DNA of 64,000 nt from RPQJ01 sp963707145 (GCA_963707145.1 CAVPOQ010000003.1:248001-312000); one strand, 5' to 3'; counted from the stretch's first letter, positions 34,424 through 43,863 are shown. Translations and numbers: made by a program. The notes: generated by a model from the letters alone, not told the origin.

Positions 34424-35452
34424 TCATAGCTCCCGCGCCATCGGCCGGCGAAACGCCGCGAATCCCGCCGTCGCCGACTCGCGCAGCGCGCCGCTGGCGG
34501 TTCGCTCGATGAACAGCGCCGCGAGATCGAGCTGGCTCGCGAGCGCCAGGCCCTGCTCCGGGCCGAGCACCGTCAGCGCCGTCGCCCACGCGTCGGCTTC
34601 GGCCACCGAGGCGTGCACCACGGTGACCGAGGCGAGGCCGTGAGCCACGGGTGCTCCCGTGCGCGGATCGATCGTGTGGGAAATGCGCCGTCCGGCCACG
34701 CTGCGGAAGTCGCGGTAGTCGCCAGAGGTGGACACGCCGACGCCGTCGAGTTCGACCAGGGCATAGGGCCGCCGCTCGCCGGGCAGCGGCACCTCGACGG
34801 CGACACGCCAGGGACGACCCGCGCTGCTGCGCCCGCGCGCGCGCACTTCGCCGCCGAGTTCGACGAGGTAGTCGCGCACGCCGAGCGCTTCGAGGCGAGC
34901 CGCGATCCGGTCCACCGCGAGGCCGGGCGCGATGCCGTCGAGGTCGACGCGGAGCGTCGGCACCGACTTGCGCAGCGCGGGCGGATCGAGCCTCAGCTGC
35001 AGGCGCTCGTAGCCCACCGACTGCCGGAGCCGTGCGAGTTCCGCGGCGGTGGGCACCACGGCTGCGGCAACCGCCCCGGCGCCGAATCCCCAGGCCCGTA
35101 CCAGCGGCGCGACGGTGACGTCGAACGCGCCGCCGGAGCCGCGACTCACCGCCTGCGCGCGCGCGACGGTCTCGGCCAGCAACCTGGTGGCCGGGATCCA
35201 GTCGGCAGTCCCGGCCGCATTGAACCGGGAGAGCTCGCTGTCCGGGTTCCAGCCCGACAGGTGGCGGTCAACGTCGCCGAGCACATGGTCCACCTCGGCC
35301 TGGATCGCGGCGACCGTGAGCTCGCGGGGCCGACCCACCACGACCACCTCGTAGGTGGTGCCCATGGTGTGGCCGACGAGCCGGTCGGCGGACCGCTGCG
35401 GCGAGCAGCCAGCGGCCGCCAGCACCGCGCACGACAGGACGAGGCGTCGCAT
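34424..35452 (-). CDS. apbE: FAD:protein FMN transferase (ApbE), lipoprotein
   Basis: 342 residues. Signal with lipobox LAAAGC (Cys16), then GHTMGTTYEVVVVGRPRE, SRFNAAGTADWIP, VDLDGIAPGLAVDRIA, the conserved ISHTIDPRTGAPVAHG and SVTVVHASVAEADAWATAL. ApbE attaches FMN to threonine of redox proteins such as Nqr and Rnf subunits. The ATG at 35452 is fixed by the lipoprotein signal; the longer open frame upstream is translated tRNA-Ser. Confidence 0.93.
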   Translation of the reverse strand: MRRLVLSCAVLAAAGCSPQRSADRLVGHTMGTTYEVVVVGRPRELTVAAIQAEVDHVLGDVDRHLSGWNPDSELSRFNAAGTADWIPATRLLAETVARAQAVSRGSGGAFDVTVAPLVRAWGFGAGAVAAAVVPTAAELARLRQSVGYERLQLRLDPPALRKSVPTLRVDLDGIAPGLAVDRIAARLEALGVRDYLVELGGEVRARGRSSAGRPWRVAVEVPLPGERRPYALVELDGVGVSTSGDYRDFRSVAGRRISHTIDPRTGAPVAHGLASVTVVHASVAEADAWATALTVLGPEQGLALASQLDLAALFIERTASGALRESATAGFAAFRRPMAREL

Positions 35453-35472
35453 TGCGTCATCCACAGGGCGCT

Positions 35473-35500
35473 GACGAAAACGCCCCGCGGACGGGGCGTC
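35473..35500 (-). terminator. Intrinsic terminator after tRNA-Ser
   Basis: On the minus strand ACGCCCCG and CGGGGCGT form a perfect stem around a short loop, followed by TTTCGTC. It lies 10 bp past the tRNA-Ser 3' end and before apbE. Confidence 0.8.
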
Positions 35501-35510
35501 GTTCGATGCC

Positions 35511-35602
35511 TGGCGGAGAGGGTGGGATTCGAACCCACGTACACCTGTGAAGATGTAACTGGAATTCCAGTCCAGCGCCTTCGACCACTCGGCCACCTCT
35601 CC
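35511..35602 (-). tRNA. tRNA-Ser(GGA)
   Basis: 92 nt with CCA and the long variable arm of a class II tRNA. Acceptor GGAGAGG, anticodon stem-loop CTGGACTGGAATTCCAG with anticodon GGA, T arm GTGGGTTCGAATCCCAC. Confidence 0.96.
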
Positions 35603-35665
35603 GGATGCTCGGCGCGGCGCAAGGGTACACGGAGGGCCCGCGCAGGGCTAGCCGGTCCGCGCGCC

Positions 35666-36547
35666 TCAGGAGCACGGCACGCCGCTGTCGCGCAGCGCCG
35701 CCAGCACCTCGTCGTGGCGCGACGGCGACAACGGCGTGAGCGGCAGGCGCAGCGTCGGCCCGATCAATCCGAGCCGCGCCGCGGCCCATTTCACCGGGAT
35801 CGGGTTGGGCTCGACGAACAGCGCCCGGTGCAGCGGCATGAGCCGTTCGTTGGCGGCTGCGGCCTGCTCGTGGCGGCCTCCCAGAGCGGCTGCGCACACC
35901 TCGTGCATCGCCCGTGCCGCGACGTTGGCGGTCACCGAGATCACGCCGCGCGCGCCTGCGCGCATCAGCGCCGCAGCGGACGGGTCGTCGCCGCTCAGCA
36001 GCAGGAAGCCAGCAGCGCTGTCGCGCAGGATCGGTGCGGCGCGCGCCAGGTCCCCGGTCGCTTCCTTGACGGCGACGATGCGCGGGTGCGCAGAGAGCCG
36101 CACGATCGTCTCCGGCAACAGGTCGCAGGCCGTGCGGCTCGGCACGTTATAGAGGACGATCGGGATGCTCACCGCCTCGGCGATCGCCATGAAGTGCCGG
36201 TAGAGGCCTTCCTGGGTGGGCCGGTTGTAGTAGGGCGTGACGACCAGCAGGGCGTCGGCCCCGGCGGCCTGCGCCGCGAGCGACAGCGCGACGCTGTGCG
36301 CGGTGCCGTTGCTGCCGGAACCCGCGATCACCGGCAGGCGGCCGCCGACCCGGGTCCTGGCGCGGCGCACCAGCGTCTCGAGTTCGGCGCGCTCGAGCGT
36401 CGGCGATTCGCCGGTCGTGCCGCCGACCACGACCCCGTCGGTCCCCTCGCGCAGGTGGAAGTCGAGGAGCCGGTCCCAGGCCTCGAGGTCGAGGCTGCCG
36501 TCCTCGCGCATGGGCGTGACCAGCGCCGGAATGCTGCCCTCGAACAT
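35666..36547 (-). CDS. dapA: 4-hydroxy-tetrahydrodipicolinate synthase
   Basis: 293 residues, a full-length DapA. The active-site elements are GTTGESPTL (substrate Thr pair), YYNRPTQEGLYRHF, the Tyr in VLYNVPSRTACDL and the Schiff-base Lys in IVAVKEATGDL. It condenses pyruvate with aspartate semialdehyde in lysine/meso-DAP synthesis. GGAGGGG ribosome site. Divergent from gcvR, as in E. coli. Confidence 0.97.
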   Translation of the reverse strand: MFEGSIPALVTPMREDGSLDLEAWDRLLDFHLREGTDGVVVGGTTGESPTLERAELETLVRRARTRVGGRLPVIAGSGSNGTAHSVALSLAAQAAGADALLVVTPYYNRPTQEGLYRHFMAIAEAVSIPIVLYNVPSRTACDLLPETIVRLSAHPRIVAVKEATGDLARAAPILRDSAAGFLLLSGDDPSAAALMRAGARGVISVTANVAARAMHEVCAAALGGRHEQAAAANERLMPLHRALFVEPNPIPVKWAAARLGLIGPTLRLPLTPLSPSRHDEVLAALRDSGVPCS

Positions 36548-36663
36548 GCTGACCCCTCCACCTTGGCCCGCCCGACGCCGCGTCGGCGTCAGTGCGCAGC
36601 CGCATTTTAGCCGCGTGTACGCCGGCGCGCCGCCCCGCTACACTGCGCGCCGGGAAATCCATC

Positions 36664-37194
36664 ATGAAACAACTCATCGCCATTTCCGCCATCGGCAGTG
36701 ACCGCACCGGGCTGGTCTACGACCTCACCCGGGTGGTGGTCGACTGCGGCGGCAACGTCCTCGAGAGCCGCATGACCGCGCTCGGCAACGAGTTCGCCAT
36801 GCTGATGCTGGTCGCCGGCAACTGGCACACGCTCGCCAAGCTCGAGGGCGAACTCGCGAAGCTCGGTGAGGCGTCGGGCCTCACGATCACCAGCCGCCGG
36901 ACCGAGGCGCGCCCGCCGCGCACCGACATGGTGTCATACACGGTCGACGTGGTCTGCCTCGACCAGCCGGGCGTGCTGCACTCGCTGGCGGGCTTCTTCT
37001 CCGCCCGCGGCATCGACATCGGCGACATCAGCACGCGCAGCTACAGCGCGGCCCACACGGGCGCGCCGATGTTCTCCGTCTACATGGTCGTGCTCGTGCC
37101 GACCCGCATCCACATCGCGGCACTGCGCGAGGAGTTCCTCGACCTGTGCGACCAGATGAACCTCGACGCGATCCTCGAACCGCTGAAGTCGTGA
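36664..37194 (+). CDS. gcvR: Glycine cleavage system regulator GcvR-like ACT protein
   Basis: 176 residues with two ACT domains: MKQLIAISAIGSDRTGLVYD (about 1-85) and YTVDVVCLDQPGVLHSLAGF (about 90-176). GcvR binds glycine and GcvA to repress glycine-cleavage genes. Place beside a Bcp gene and divergent from dapA reproduces the E. coli neighbourhood and supports the name. ATG 36664 follows a GGGAAA site. Confidence 0.88.
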   Translation: MKQLIAISAIGSDRTGLVYDLTRVVVDCGGNVLESRMTALGNEFAMLMLVAGNWHTLAKLEGELAKLGEASGLTITSRRTEARPPRTDMVSYTVDVVCLDQPGVLHSLAGFFSARGIDIGDISTRSYSAAHTGAPMFSVYMVVLVPTRIHIAALREEFLDLCDQMNLDAILEPLKS

Positions 37195-37200
37195 GGGGCC

Positions 37201-37674
37201 ATGCCTGAGAAGACCGTGACGGTCGGCCGGAAGGTGCCGGACTTCTCGCTGCCCGCGACCGGCGGCAAGAGCTGGAAGCTGTCGGGGGCCAGGGGCAGAA
37301 AACTCGTCGTCTACTTCTACCCGAAGGACAACACCGCCGGATGCATGCAGGAAGGCGTCGCGTTCGCCGACCTGCACGACGCCTTCCGCAGGGCCGGTGC
37401 CGAGGTGGTGGGCGTCTCGCCCGACTCGCTCGCGTCGCACGAGAAGTTCAGGACCAAGATGGGCTTTCCGTTCGAACTGCTCTCCGACGAGGACCACAAG
37501 GCCTGCACGCTCTTCGACGTGTGGAAGGAGAAGAGCATGTACGGCAGAAAGTACATGGGCGTGGAGCGCAGCACCTTCCTGATCGACGAGCAGGGCGTGT
37601 TGCTCCGCGAGTGGCGCAAGGTCAAGGTATCCGGGCACGCCGACGAGGTGCTCGACGTCGTCCGCGACCTCTGA
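37201..37674 (+). CDS. Peroxiredoxin, Bcp/AhpC-TSA family (second copy, one-Cys)
   Basis: 157 residues. Peroxidatic Cys48 in YPKDNTAGCMQEGVAFADL. The second Cys found five residues later in Bcp is absent; the only other Cys is in HKACTLFDVW. So it works as a one-Cys enzyme or uses a different resolving Cys. Six bp after gcvR, so one operon. Confidence 0.92.
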   Translation: MPEKTVTVGRKVPDFSLPATGGKSWKLSGARGRKLVVYFYPKDNTAGCMQEGVAFADLHDAFRRAGAEVVGVSPDSLASHEKFRTKMGFPFELLSDEDHKACTLFDVWKEKSMYGRKYMGVERSTFLIDEQGVLLREWRKVKVSGHADEVLDVVRDL

Positions 37675-37721
37675 GCCGCGCGCCTCAGCGTCCGCCACCC
37701 CACGCTCGCCGGAGCCCGCCT

Positions 37722-39140
37722 TTGCCCGCGAAGAAGCCGACCGCCCAGCGCCGCGTCTTCGTCCTCGACACCAACGTGCTGATGCACGACCCGACCGCGA
37801 TCTTCCGGTTCGAGGAACACGACATCTTCATCCCGATGACCGTGCTCGAGGAACTCGACGCGGGAAAGAAGGGCCTGTCGGAGGCGGCGCGCAACGTGCG
37901 CCAGGTGAGCCGCTTCCTCGACGAACTGATGGCCGGCGCCTCGAAGCAGCAGATCGACCGCGGCCTCGAACTGCCGGCTGCCACGGCGCTCAATGGCGGC
38001 AAGAAGCCGCCGCGCGGACGGCTGTTCTTCCAGACGCGGCAGCTCACCGCGGGACTCCCCGAGACGCTGCCGGGCCACGGCGCCGACAACGCGATCCTCG
38101 CCAACACCGCGGCGCTGCAGCGCGAGCACCCCAAGGCGCTCGTGACGCTGGTCTCGAAGGACATCAACCTGCGCATCAAGGCGGCGATCATCGGCGTGCA
38201 CGCCGAGGACTATTACAGCGACAAGACGATCGAGGACGCCGACCTCCTCTACACCGGCATCGAGGAACTGCCGGCAAACTTCTGGGAACGCTCGAGCCGC
38301 AACCTCGAGTCCTGGCACGAGCAGGGCCGCTCCTTCTACCGTGTGCGCGGCAAGGTGGCCGCGCACTGGACGCCCAACCAGTTCGTGTTCCAGCCTGGCG
38401 AGCACGGCATCGAGGCCATCGTGCGCCGCGTCGAGGGCGATTCGGCGGTGCTCGAGGTGGTGCGCGACTTCCGCCGCGAACGCCACGGCGTGTGGGGCAT
38501 CGCCGCGCGCAATCGCGAGCAGAACTTCGCGCTCAACCTGCTGCTCGACCCGGGCGTGGATCTCGTCACCATCCTCGGTCCCGCCGGCACCGGCAAGACG
38601 CTCCTCACGCTCGCCGCCGGGCTCGCCCAGACGCTCGAGACCAACCGCTTCAACGAGATCATCATGACGCGGGTGACGATCCCGCTCGGCGAGGACATCG
38701 GCTTCCTGCCCGGCACCGAGGAAGAGAAGATGGAGCCGTGGATGGGCGCGCTCATGGACAACCTCGAGGTGCTGACGCAGAGCCAGGAAGGCGGCAGCTG
38801 GGGCCGCGCTGCCACCAACGACCTGCTGCGCAACCGCATCAAGATCCGCTCGCTCAACTTCATGCGCGGCCGGACGTTCCTGAACCGCTACATCATCCTC
38901 GACGAGGCGCAGAACCTGACGCCGAAGCAGATGAAGGCACTCGTGACCCGCGCCGGGCCGGGTACCAAGCTCGTCTGCCTCGGCAACATCGCCCAGATCG
39001 ACTCGCCGTACCTCTCGGAGACGACCTCGGGGCTGACCTATGTCGTCAACCGCTTCCAGGGCTGGCCGCACCACGGCCACGTGACGCTCACGCGGGGCGA
39101 ACGCTCGCGCCTCGCGGACTTCGCCTCCGACGCGCTCTGA
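37722..39140 (+). CDS. PIN-PhoH family ATPase/ribonuclease
   Basis: 472 residues. An N-terminal PIN domain (VFVLDTNVLMHDPTAIFRFE, acids typical of PIN nucleases) to about residue 150, and a C-terminal PhoH ATPase domain with Walker A GPAGTGKT (about 286-293) and Walker B YIILDEAQN (about 391). Related PhoH2 proteins are RNA helicase-nucleases. No start Met is available near the PIN domain; TTG 37722 with an upstream GGAG is chosen, giving LPAKKPTAQRRVFVLDTN. Confidence 0.9.
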   Translation: MPAKKPTAQRRVFVLDTNVLMHDPTAIFRFEEHDIFIPMTVLEELDAGKKGLSEAARNVRQVSRFLDELMAGASKQQIDRGLELPAATALNGGKKPPRGRLFFQTRQLTAGLPETLPGHGADNAILANTAALQREHPKALVTLVSKDINLRIKAAIIGVHAEDYYSDKTIEDADLLYTGIEELPANFWERSSRNLESWHEQGRSFYRVRGKVAAHWTPNQFVFQPGEHGIEAIVRRVEGDSAVLEVVRDFRRERHGVWGIAARNREQNFALNLLLDPGVDLVTILGPAGTGKTLLTLAAGLAQTLETNRFNEIIMTRVTIPLGEDIGFLPGTEEEKMEPWMGALMDNLEVLTQSQEGGSWGRAATNDLLRNRIKIRSLNFMRGRTFLNRYIILDEAQNLTPKQMKALVTRAGPGTKLVCLGNIAQIDSPYLSETTSGLTYVVNRFQGWPHHGHVTLTRGERSRLADFASDAL

Positions 39141-39192
39141 GCGCGCACCGGACGCGGGAACCCCGCCGCGCGGCGCAGGTCCAAGGCTTCAC

Positions 39193-40710
39193 ATGCGCCT
39201 GCCCAAGCCCCGGAAACTCTTCGCCGCGCTCAGCGGGACCGCTCTTTCGGCGTGGCTGCTGCTGCCCGCCCCGCTCGCGGCGCAGTCCGTCCAGGACCAG
39301 CTGCCCGAGATGGGCACCGCGGCGCAGAGCACGCTGAGCCTCGAGGACGAGTACCGGATCGGGCGCATGGTCATGCGCGGCCTGCGGGACTCCGGCCGCA
39401 TTCTCGACGACCCCGAGACCAGCGAATACCTGCAGTCGCTGGGGCTGCGCATCTCGAGCCTGGCGCACGACGGTAACCGCGACTTCGGGTTCTTCCTGGT
39501 CCGCGACCCGGCGATCAACGCGTTCGCCTTGCCGGGCGGCTTCGTGGGCATCCATTCGGGACTGATGCTCGAGACGGGCAACGAGAGCGAACTGGCCGCG
39601 GTACTGGCGCACGAGGTGGCGCACGTGACGCAGCGTCACATCGCGCGCGGCCTCGAGAACCAGTCGCGCGCCAACCTCGTCTCGACGGCCGCCACCCTCG
39701 CCGCCATCCTGCTCGGCGCCGTGGCCGGCGTGGGCTCGGACATGACCATGGGCGCGATCTCGGCCGCGCAGAGCCTCGCGATCCAGTCGCAGATCAGCTT
39801 CACGCGCGAGAACGAATACGAGGCCGACCGCATCGGTATCGGCCTGCTCTCGACCGCCGGGTTCGACCCCAACTCGATGGCGGCCTTCTTCGACACGATG
39901 GGCCGCCGCACCCAGCTCGGCCCGGACCAGGTGCCGGAGCTGCTGCGCACGCACCCGGTCACGAGCACGCGCATCGCCGAGGCACGCGGCCGTGCCGCGC
40001 AGCAGACCGCCGTCACGCCGCGACCGAGCCTGGGCTACGCGCTCGCCAAGGAGCGGGTGCGGGTATTGAGCGCGCCGGCGGGCGTCGATGCTCGCAGCTA
40101 CTACCCCGAGGTGCAGGACAACCCGGTCGACGCCAGCACCGCGCAGGTCTACGGCTACGCGCTGGCGCAGGTCGTGGGCGGCGAGGCCGCGGCGGCGATC
40201 CCGACCCTGATCCGCTTGCGCGACGCCAACCCCGGAGTCATGCCGTTCTACACGCTGCTCGGCCAGGCCCAGCTCGCGGCCGGCCAGACTCCGGCGGCGC
40301 TCGAGACGCTCGAGCAGGCCCGCGAGCTCGCGCCGCGCAACGTGCCGGTCACGGTCCGCTACGGCGAGGCACTGCTGCAGGCAGGCCGCCCGAAGCGCGC
40401 CCACGAGGTGCTGCTCGACCTGTTCAACAACGTGGCCCCGTCGCAGGAGCAGATTCGCCTGACCGCGATCGCCGCGAACGCCGCGGGCGACGTCGCCGAC
40501 GCTTACTCCTACATGGCCGAGTACCACATCGCCGGCGGCGACCTGCCGCTGGCGATCAACCAGCTCGAACTCGCGCTGTCGGTGCCGACCATCAGCGCCG
40601 TGCAGCGTGCCCGGTTCAGCGCGCGCCTGAAGGAACTGCGCGAGGCGCTGCCGAAGGAACGGGCCCGCATGGAGCGGCAGGCGCCCGAGCGTCAGGGCCC
40701 CGGCGGCTGA
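39193..40710 (+). CDS. Periplasmic M48 metalloprotease/chaperone, BepA-like
   Basis: 505 residues. Signal peptide (to about residue 34, LLLPAPLAAQS), M48 protease domain with zinc motif HEVAH (140-144) and third ligand Glu210 in NEYEADRIG, then C-terminal TPR repeats (about 320-490). BepA (YfgC) degrades or helps fold stalled LptD and other outer-membrane proteins. The length and architecture match the BepA group; I stop short of assigning the symbol. Confidence 0.9.
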   Translation: MRLPKPRKLFAALSGTALSAWLLLPAPLAAQSVQDQLPEMGTAAQSTLSLEDEYRIGRMVMRGLRDSGRILDDPETSEYLQSLGLRISSLAHDGNRDFGFFLVRDPAINAFALPGGFVGIHSGLMLETGNESELAAVLAHEVAHVTQRHIARGLENQSRANLVSTAATLAAILLGAVAGVGSDMTMGAISAAQSLAIQSQISFTRENEYEADRIGIGLLSTAGFDPNSMAAFFDTMGRRTQLGPDQVPELLRTHPVTSTRIAEARGRAAQQTAVTPRPSLGYALAKERVRVLSAPAGVDARSYYPEVQDNPVDASTAQVYGYALAQVVGGEAAAAIPTLIRLRDANPGVMPFYTLLGQAQLAAGQTPAALETLEQARELAPRNVPVTVRYGEALLQAGRPKRAHEVLLDLFNNVAPSQEQIRLTAIAANAAGDVADAYSYMAEYHIAGGDLPLAINQLELALSVPTISAVQRARFSARLKELREALPKERARMERQAPERQGPGG

Positions 40711-40767
40711 GCGGCCGACGCGCTAGAATCGCGCCCGCCGCGCGACCGCGCGGACCTGGAGATCCCG

Positions 40768-41574
40768 ATGGCTTTCCCGCCCTCGTCCGCGCCGCGGACC
40801 GCCGTGCTCGGTTGCCTGGCACTGCTGCTCGCTGGCTGCGCCACCACGGGAGAGCGCCATCCGTCCGATCCACTCGAACCGATGAATCGCGGCGTCTTCA
40901 AGTTCAATGACGGCGTCGACAAAGGCCTGCTCAGGCCCACCGCCAAGGTCTACGAGCGCAACACCCCGCACTGGTTCCGCACGGGGGTCGGCAACTTCTT
41001 CACCAACCTCAGCTACCCGGTCACGATCCTCAACCAGGTGCTGCAGGGCAAGATCGTTGCGGCCGGACAGGACACGCTGCGCTTCGCGCTCAACACCACG
41101 CTCGGCATCGGCGGCATCTTCGATCCGGCCAGCGACGCCAATCTGCCCATGCACGACGAAGATCTCGGCCAGACCCTCGGCAAGTGGGGCGTGCCGCCCG
41201 GCCCTTTCCTGATGCTGCCGCTGCTCGGACCGGCCAGCCTGCGCGACGTCCCCTCGCGCGTGGCCGACCGCTTCCTGGAGCCGTTGTACTGGTACGACCT
41301 GGGCAACGCGCGCTGGTTCTCCCTCGGACTCGACCTCGTGGACACCCGGGCGAGGCTGCTGCCGCTCGACGCCACACTGAGCCGGGCGTACGACCGCTAC
41401 GCCTTCATCCGCGGGGCCTTCCTGCAGCGGCGCCTCTACCAGGTATTCGACGGCAACATACCGGCGGAGCTGCTCGATGCAGGACGACCTCGAAGAAGGC
41501 CTCGACGACGGGTTCGAGGAAGACCTGCCCGGCGAGGATGCCCCCCCCGCTCCGGCACCGCCCCCTCAGCCTGA
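40768..41574 (+). CDS. mlaA: Outer-membrane lipid asymmetry lipoprotein MlaA (C-terminal frameshift)
   Basis: 268 residues as read. Signal with lipobox LLAGC (Cys24), then the MlaA core DPLEPMNRGVFKFNDGVDKG, FFTNLSYPVTILNQVLQGK, and PGPFLMLPLLGPASLRD. It removes misplaced phospholipids from the outer leaflet. Near 41478 the frame changes: the alternative frame reads an acidic tail (DDLEEGLDDGFEEDLPGED) with GC-rich third positions and ends at 41578, while the read frame gives an Arg-rich tail with poor codon use. The corrected end is probably 41578. Confidence 0.92.
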   Translation: MAFPPSSAPRTAVLGCLALLLAGCATTGERHPSDPLEPMNRGVFKFNDGVDKGLLRPTAKVYERNTPHWFRTGVGNFFTNLSYPVTILNQVLQGKIVAAGQDTLRFALNTTLGIGGIFDPASDANLPMHDEDLGQTLGKWGVPPGPFLMLPLLGPASLRDVPSRVADRFLEPLYWYDLGNARWFSLGLDLVDTRARLLPLDATLSRAYDRYAFIRGAFLQRRLYQVFDGNIPAELLDAGRPRRRPRRRVRGRPARRGCPPRSGTAPSA

Positions 41575-41869
41575 CTGAGCGAACAGCAGTTCGTCGAGAT
41601 CCGAGATCCGCGCGATTGCCATCAGCTGCGCGGGCGCCGATTCGAAGACCAGCGACCCGCCGTGCTCGCTGACGGCGGCGAGCCACTCCAGCAGCACCGC
41701 GAGGCCCGCGCTGTCGGCCGCCGTCACGCCAGCGAGGTTCACGCACCCACGCGCCCGGACCGAGCAGCGCGAGCCCGGCCGGCAGGGCCGCCGCAGCAGT
41801 CGCGAAGTCGAGTTCCCCGCTGGCCTCGAGCCGCGCGGGGCCCGCCGGAGCAATCCGGAACGAGGCCAT
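41566..41869 (-). CDS. mlaB: MlaB-like STAS domain protein (one frameshift)
   Basis: About 100 residues when joined. The N-terminal frame reads MASFRIAPAGPARLEASGEL; after a shift near 41750 it reads VNLAGVTAADSAGLAVLLEW and ends DLDELLFAQSG. The STAS fold and the conserved DSAGLA serine are clear. MlaB stabilises the MlaFE ABC transporter. Last gene of mlaFEDCB, convergent with and slightly overlapping mlaA. Confidence 0.88.
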
Positions 41870-41871
41870 CG

Positions 41872-42570
41872 TCAGCCGGTCTTCCCGGGCGGTTTGGCGG
41901 CGGTCGTTCCGCGGGCCGGCGGCGTCGGACCTAGCCTCGGAGTCGCAGCGTTGCGCGCCTCGAGCCGCTCGATGACGGCATCGAGCCCCTTCTGGTCGAT
42001 CTCCGCACCGAAGTCGGTGCGGAAGTTGCGCACGTAGGAGATCCCCTCGATGGTGACATCCCAGGCCTTCCAGCCCTGCGGCGTGCGCCGCAGGCTGTAG
42101 TTCACCGGGACCATCTGGCCGGTGTCGCGCTTCACCTCGGTGCGCACCGTGGCGCTGTCAGCGGCCGGGTCGCCCCGGAACGGCAGGATGCGCAGGCGAT
42201 CCGAGGTGAACTCGGCCAGCGCGTCGCCGTAGTCGGCCATCAAGGCGCCGTAGAACGCCTCGATGAATCGCTTGCGTTGCGACTCGGTCGCGTCGCGCCA
42301 GTGCTTGCCGAGCACCAGGCGCGCCGCGTAGTCGGTGTCGAAGTGCGGCAGCAGGTACTTGTCCACCAGCGCACGCAGCCGCGTGCGGTCCGCGACGATC
42401 GCGGCGCGGTCGGCATCGAGCTCGCGCAGCAGGTCGCGCGAGACCTGCTCGATGATGTCCTGCGGGCCGGGGCCGGGCGTCGGGGCGGGGTCGGCGGCGA
42501 GTGCCGGGACGACGCCCAGCGCGAACAGGATCAGGGCATGGACGACGGATCGCATCGCGGTCGCTCTCAC
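41872..42570 (-). CDS. mlaC: Phospholipid-binding protein MlaC
   Basis: 232 residues, GTG start overlapping the mlaD stop in GTGA. Signal peptide (ALILFALGVVPALA), then the ABC-transporter auxiliary domain: IIEQVSRDLLRELDADRA, KYLLPHFDTDYAARLVLGKHW, and WKAWDVTIEGISYVRNFRTD. It carries phospholipid between MlaA and the inner-membrane MlaFEDB complex. It has a Pro/Ala tail. Confidence 0.95.
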   Translation of the reverse strand: MRATAMRSVVHALILFALGVVPALAADPAPTPGPGPQDIIEQVSRDLLRELDADRAAIVADRTRLRALVDKYLLPHFDTDYAARLVLGKHWRDATESQRKRFIEAFYGALMADYGDALAEFTSDRLRILPFRGDPAADSATVRTEVKRDTGQMVPVNYSLRRTPQGWKAWDVTIEGISYVRNFRTDFGAEIDQKGLDAVIERLEARNAATPRLGPTPPARGTTAAKPPGKTG

Positions 42571-43079
42571 GGGTTGGCGGCGGGCTCGGCACCGGCCGCG
42601 TCGGGCTCGGCCGCGCCGCGCTCGCCGGCCTGGTTGAACAGGTACTTGCTGATCAGGTTCTCGAGCACGATCGCGTCCTGCACGAACTCGACGCGGTCGC
42701 CGTCCTTGAAGGATTCCTCCGAGCCGCCCGGGGAGATGCCGATGTACTGCCCGCCGAGCAGGCCCGCGGTGAGGATGCTCGCGTCGCTGTCGTTTGGAAT
42801 CCGGTCGTAGCGCGAGTCGATCCGCAGCGTCACGATCGCCTTGAACAGGTTCATGTCGTAGCCGATGGACTCCACGCGTCCGACGGTGACGCCCGCCATG
42901 GACACCGGGGCGCCGGCCTTCAGCCCGCCCACGTTCTCGAACTGCGCCTGGACGCGATAGGAGTCGCTGCGCAGCGAGAACTCCCGGTTGGTGATCTGGG
43001 TCACCAGGAAGAGGATGGCCGCGATGCCGAGCAGCACGAACAGGCCGGTGGATACGTCGATGGTGCGGGACTTCCGCAT
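42567..43079 (-). CDS. mlaD: Mla transport system substrate-binding subunit MlaD
   Basis: 170 residues. One N-terminal membrane helix (STGLFVLLGIAAILFLV) and an MCE domain: VQAQFENVGGLKAGAPVSM, GVTVGRVESIGYDM, and TAGLLGGQYIGISPGG. It forms the periplasmic hexameric ring on MlaE. It lies 13 bp after mlaE. Confidence 0.95.
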   Translation of the reverse strand: MRKSRTIDVSTGLFVLLGIAAILFLVTQITNREFSLRSDSYRVQAQFENVGGLKAGAPVSMAGVTVGRVESIGYDMNLFKAIVTLRIDSRYDRIPNDSDASILTAGLLGGQYIGISPGGSEESFKDGDRVEFVQDAIVLENLISKYLFNQAGERGAAEPDAAGAEPAANP

Positions 43080-43092
43080 GGTCGCCTCGGGG

Positions 43093-43863
43093 TCAGAGCA
43101 TGATCGCCGTGAGGATGTAGTCGAGCACCAGCGTCACCACGGCGGAGATGACGACGGTGCGGGTCGTGGCGCGTCCGACCCCCTCGGCGGTGGGCTGCGC
43201 ATTGTAGCCCTCGAAGACCGCGATCAGGCTGCAGGCAACGCCGAACACGAGGCCCTTGACGAGGCCTTCGCGCACGTCGGAGAGCTCCACGGCGCCCCGC
43301 ATCTGCGACCAGAACTGGCCCTGGTCCACGCCGAGGATCTGCACGCCCACGAGCTGCACGCCGTAGAGCGCCACGGCAATGAACACCGCGGTGAGCAGCG
43401 GCATCGAGATCACGCCGCCGAGAAAGCGCGGCACGACGACCCGGCGCATGGGGTCGACGGCCATCACCTCCATGGCGGAGAGCTGGTCGGTGGCGCGCAT
43501 CAGGCCGAGTTCGGAGGCGAGCGCCGTGCCCGCACGTCCCGCGAACAGCAGCGCCGTAACCACGGGCCCGAGTTCCCTGAGCAGGGACAGCGCGGCGCCG
43601 GTGCCGAGGGACTCCTCGGAGCCGAAGCGCTGCAGCAGCTCGTAGCCCTGCAGTCCGAGCACCATGCCCACGAACAGTCCGCAGGTCATGATGATGACGA
43701 GCGACAGCGCGCCGGTGTTGTAGACCTGCTCGATCACGAGCCGCGGCCGCAGCAGCGCCGACGGCGACTGCCACAGCACCTGCCCGGCGAAGCGCGTCAT
43801 GGCGCCAAGGCGCTCGAGAAACGACGCGAGGCTCGCGCTCAGTTCGCCGGCGAGATCCTTCAC
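43093..43863 (-). CDS. mlaE: Mla ABC transporter permease MlaE
   Basis: 256 residues, five or so membrane segments. Family motif region IELGPVVTALLFAGRAG-like is LRELGPVVTALLFAGRAGTA, followed by ELGLMRATDQLSAMEVM and the C-terminal YILTAIML. Its start overlaps the mlaF stop by 4 bp. Confidence 0.96.
   Translation of the reverse strand: MKDLAGELSASLASFLERLGAMTRFAGQVLWQSPSALLRPRLVIEQVYNTGALSLVIIMTCGLFVGMVLGLQGYELLQRFGSEESLGTGAALSLLRELGPVVTALLFAGRAGTALASELGLMRATDQLSAMEVMAVDPMRRVVVPRFLGGVISMPLLTAVFIAVALYGVQLVGVQILGVDQGQFWSQMRGAVELSDVREGLVKGLVFGVACSLIAVFEGYNAQPTAEGVGRATTRTVVISAVVTLVLDYILTAIML

Noticed and set aside
35453..35596. N-terminal extension of apbE beginning MAEWSKALDWNSSY
   Set aside because: It translates tRNA-Ser and its terminator; the lipoprotein signal beginning at 35452 gives the real start.
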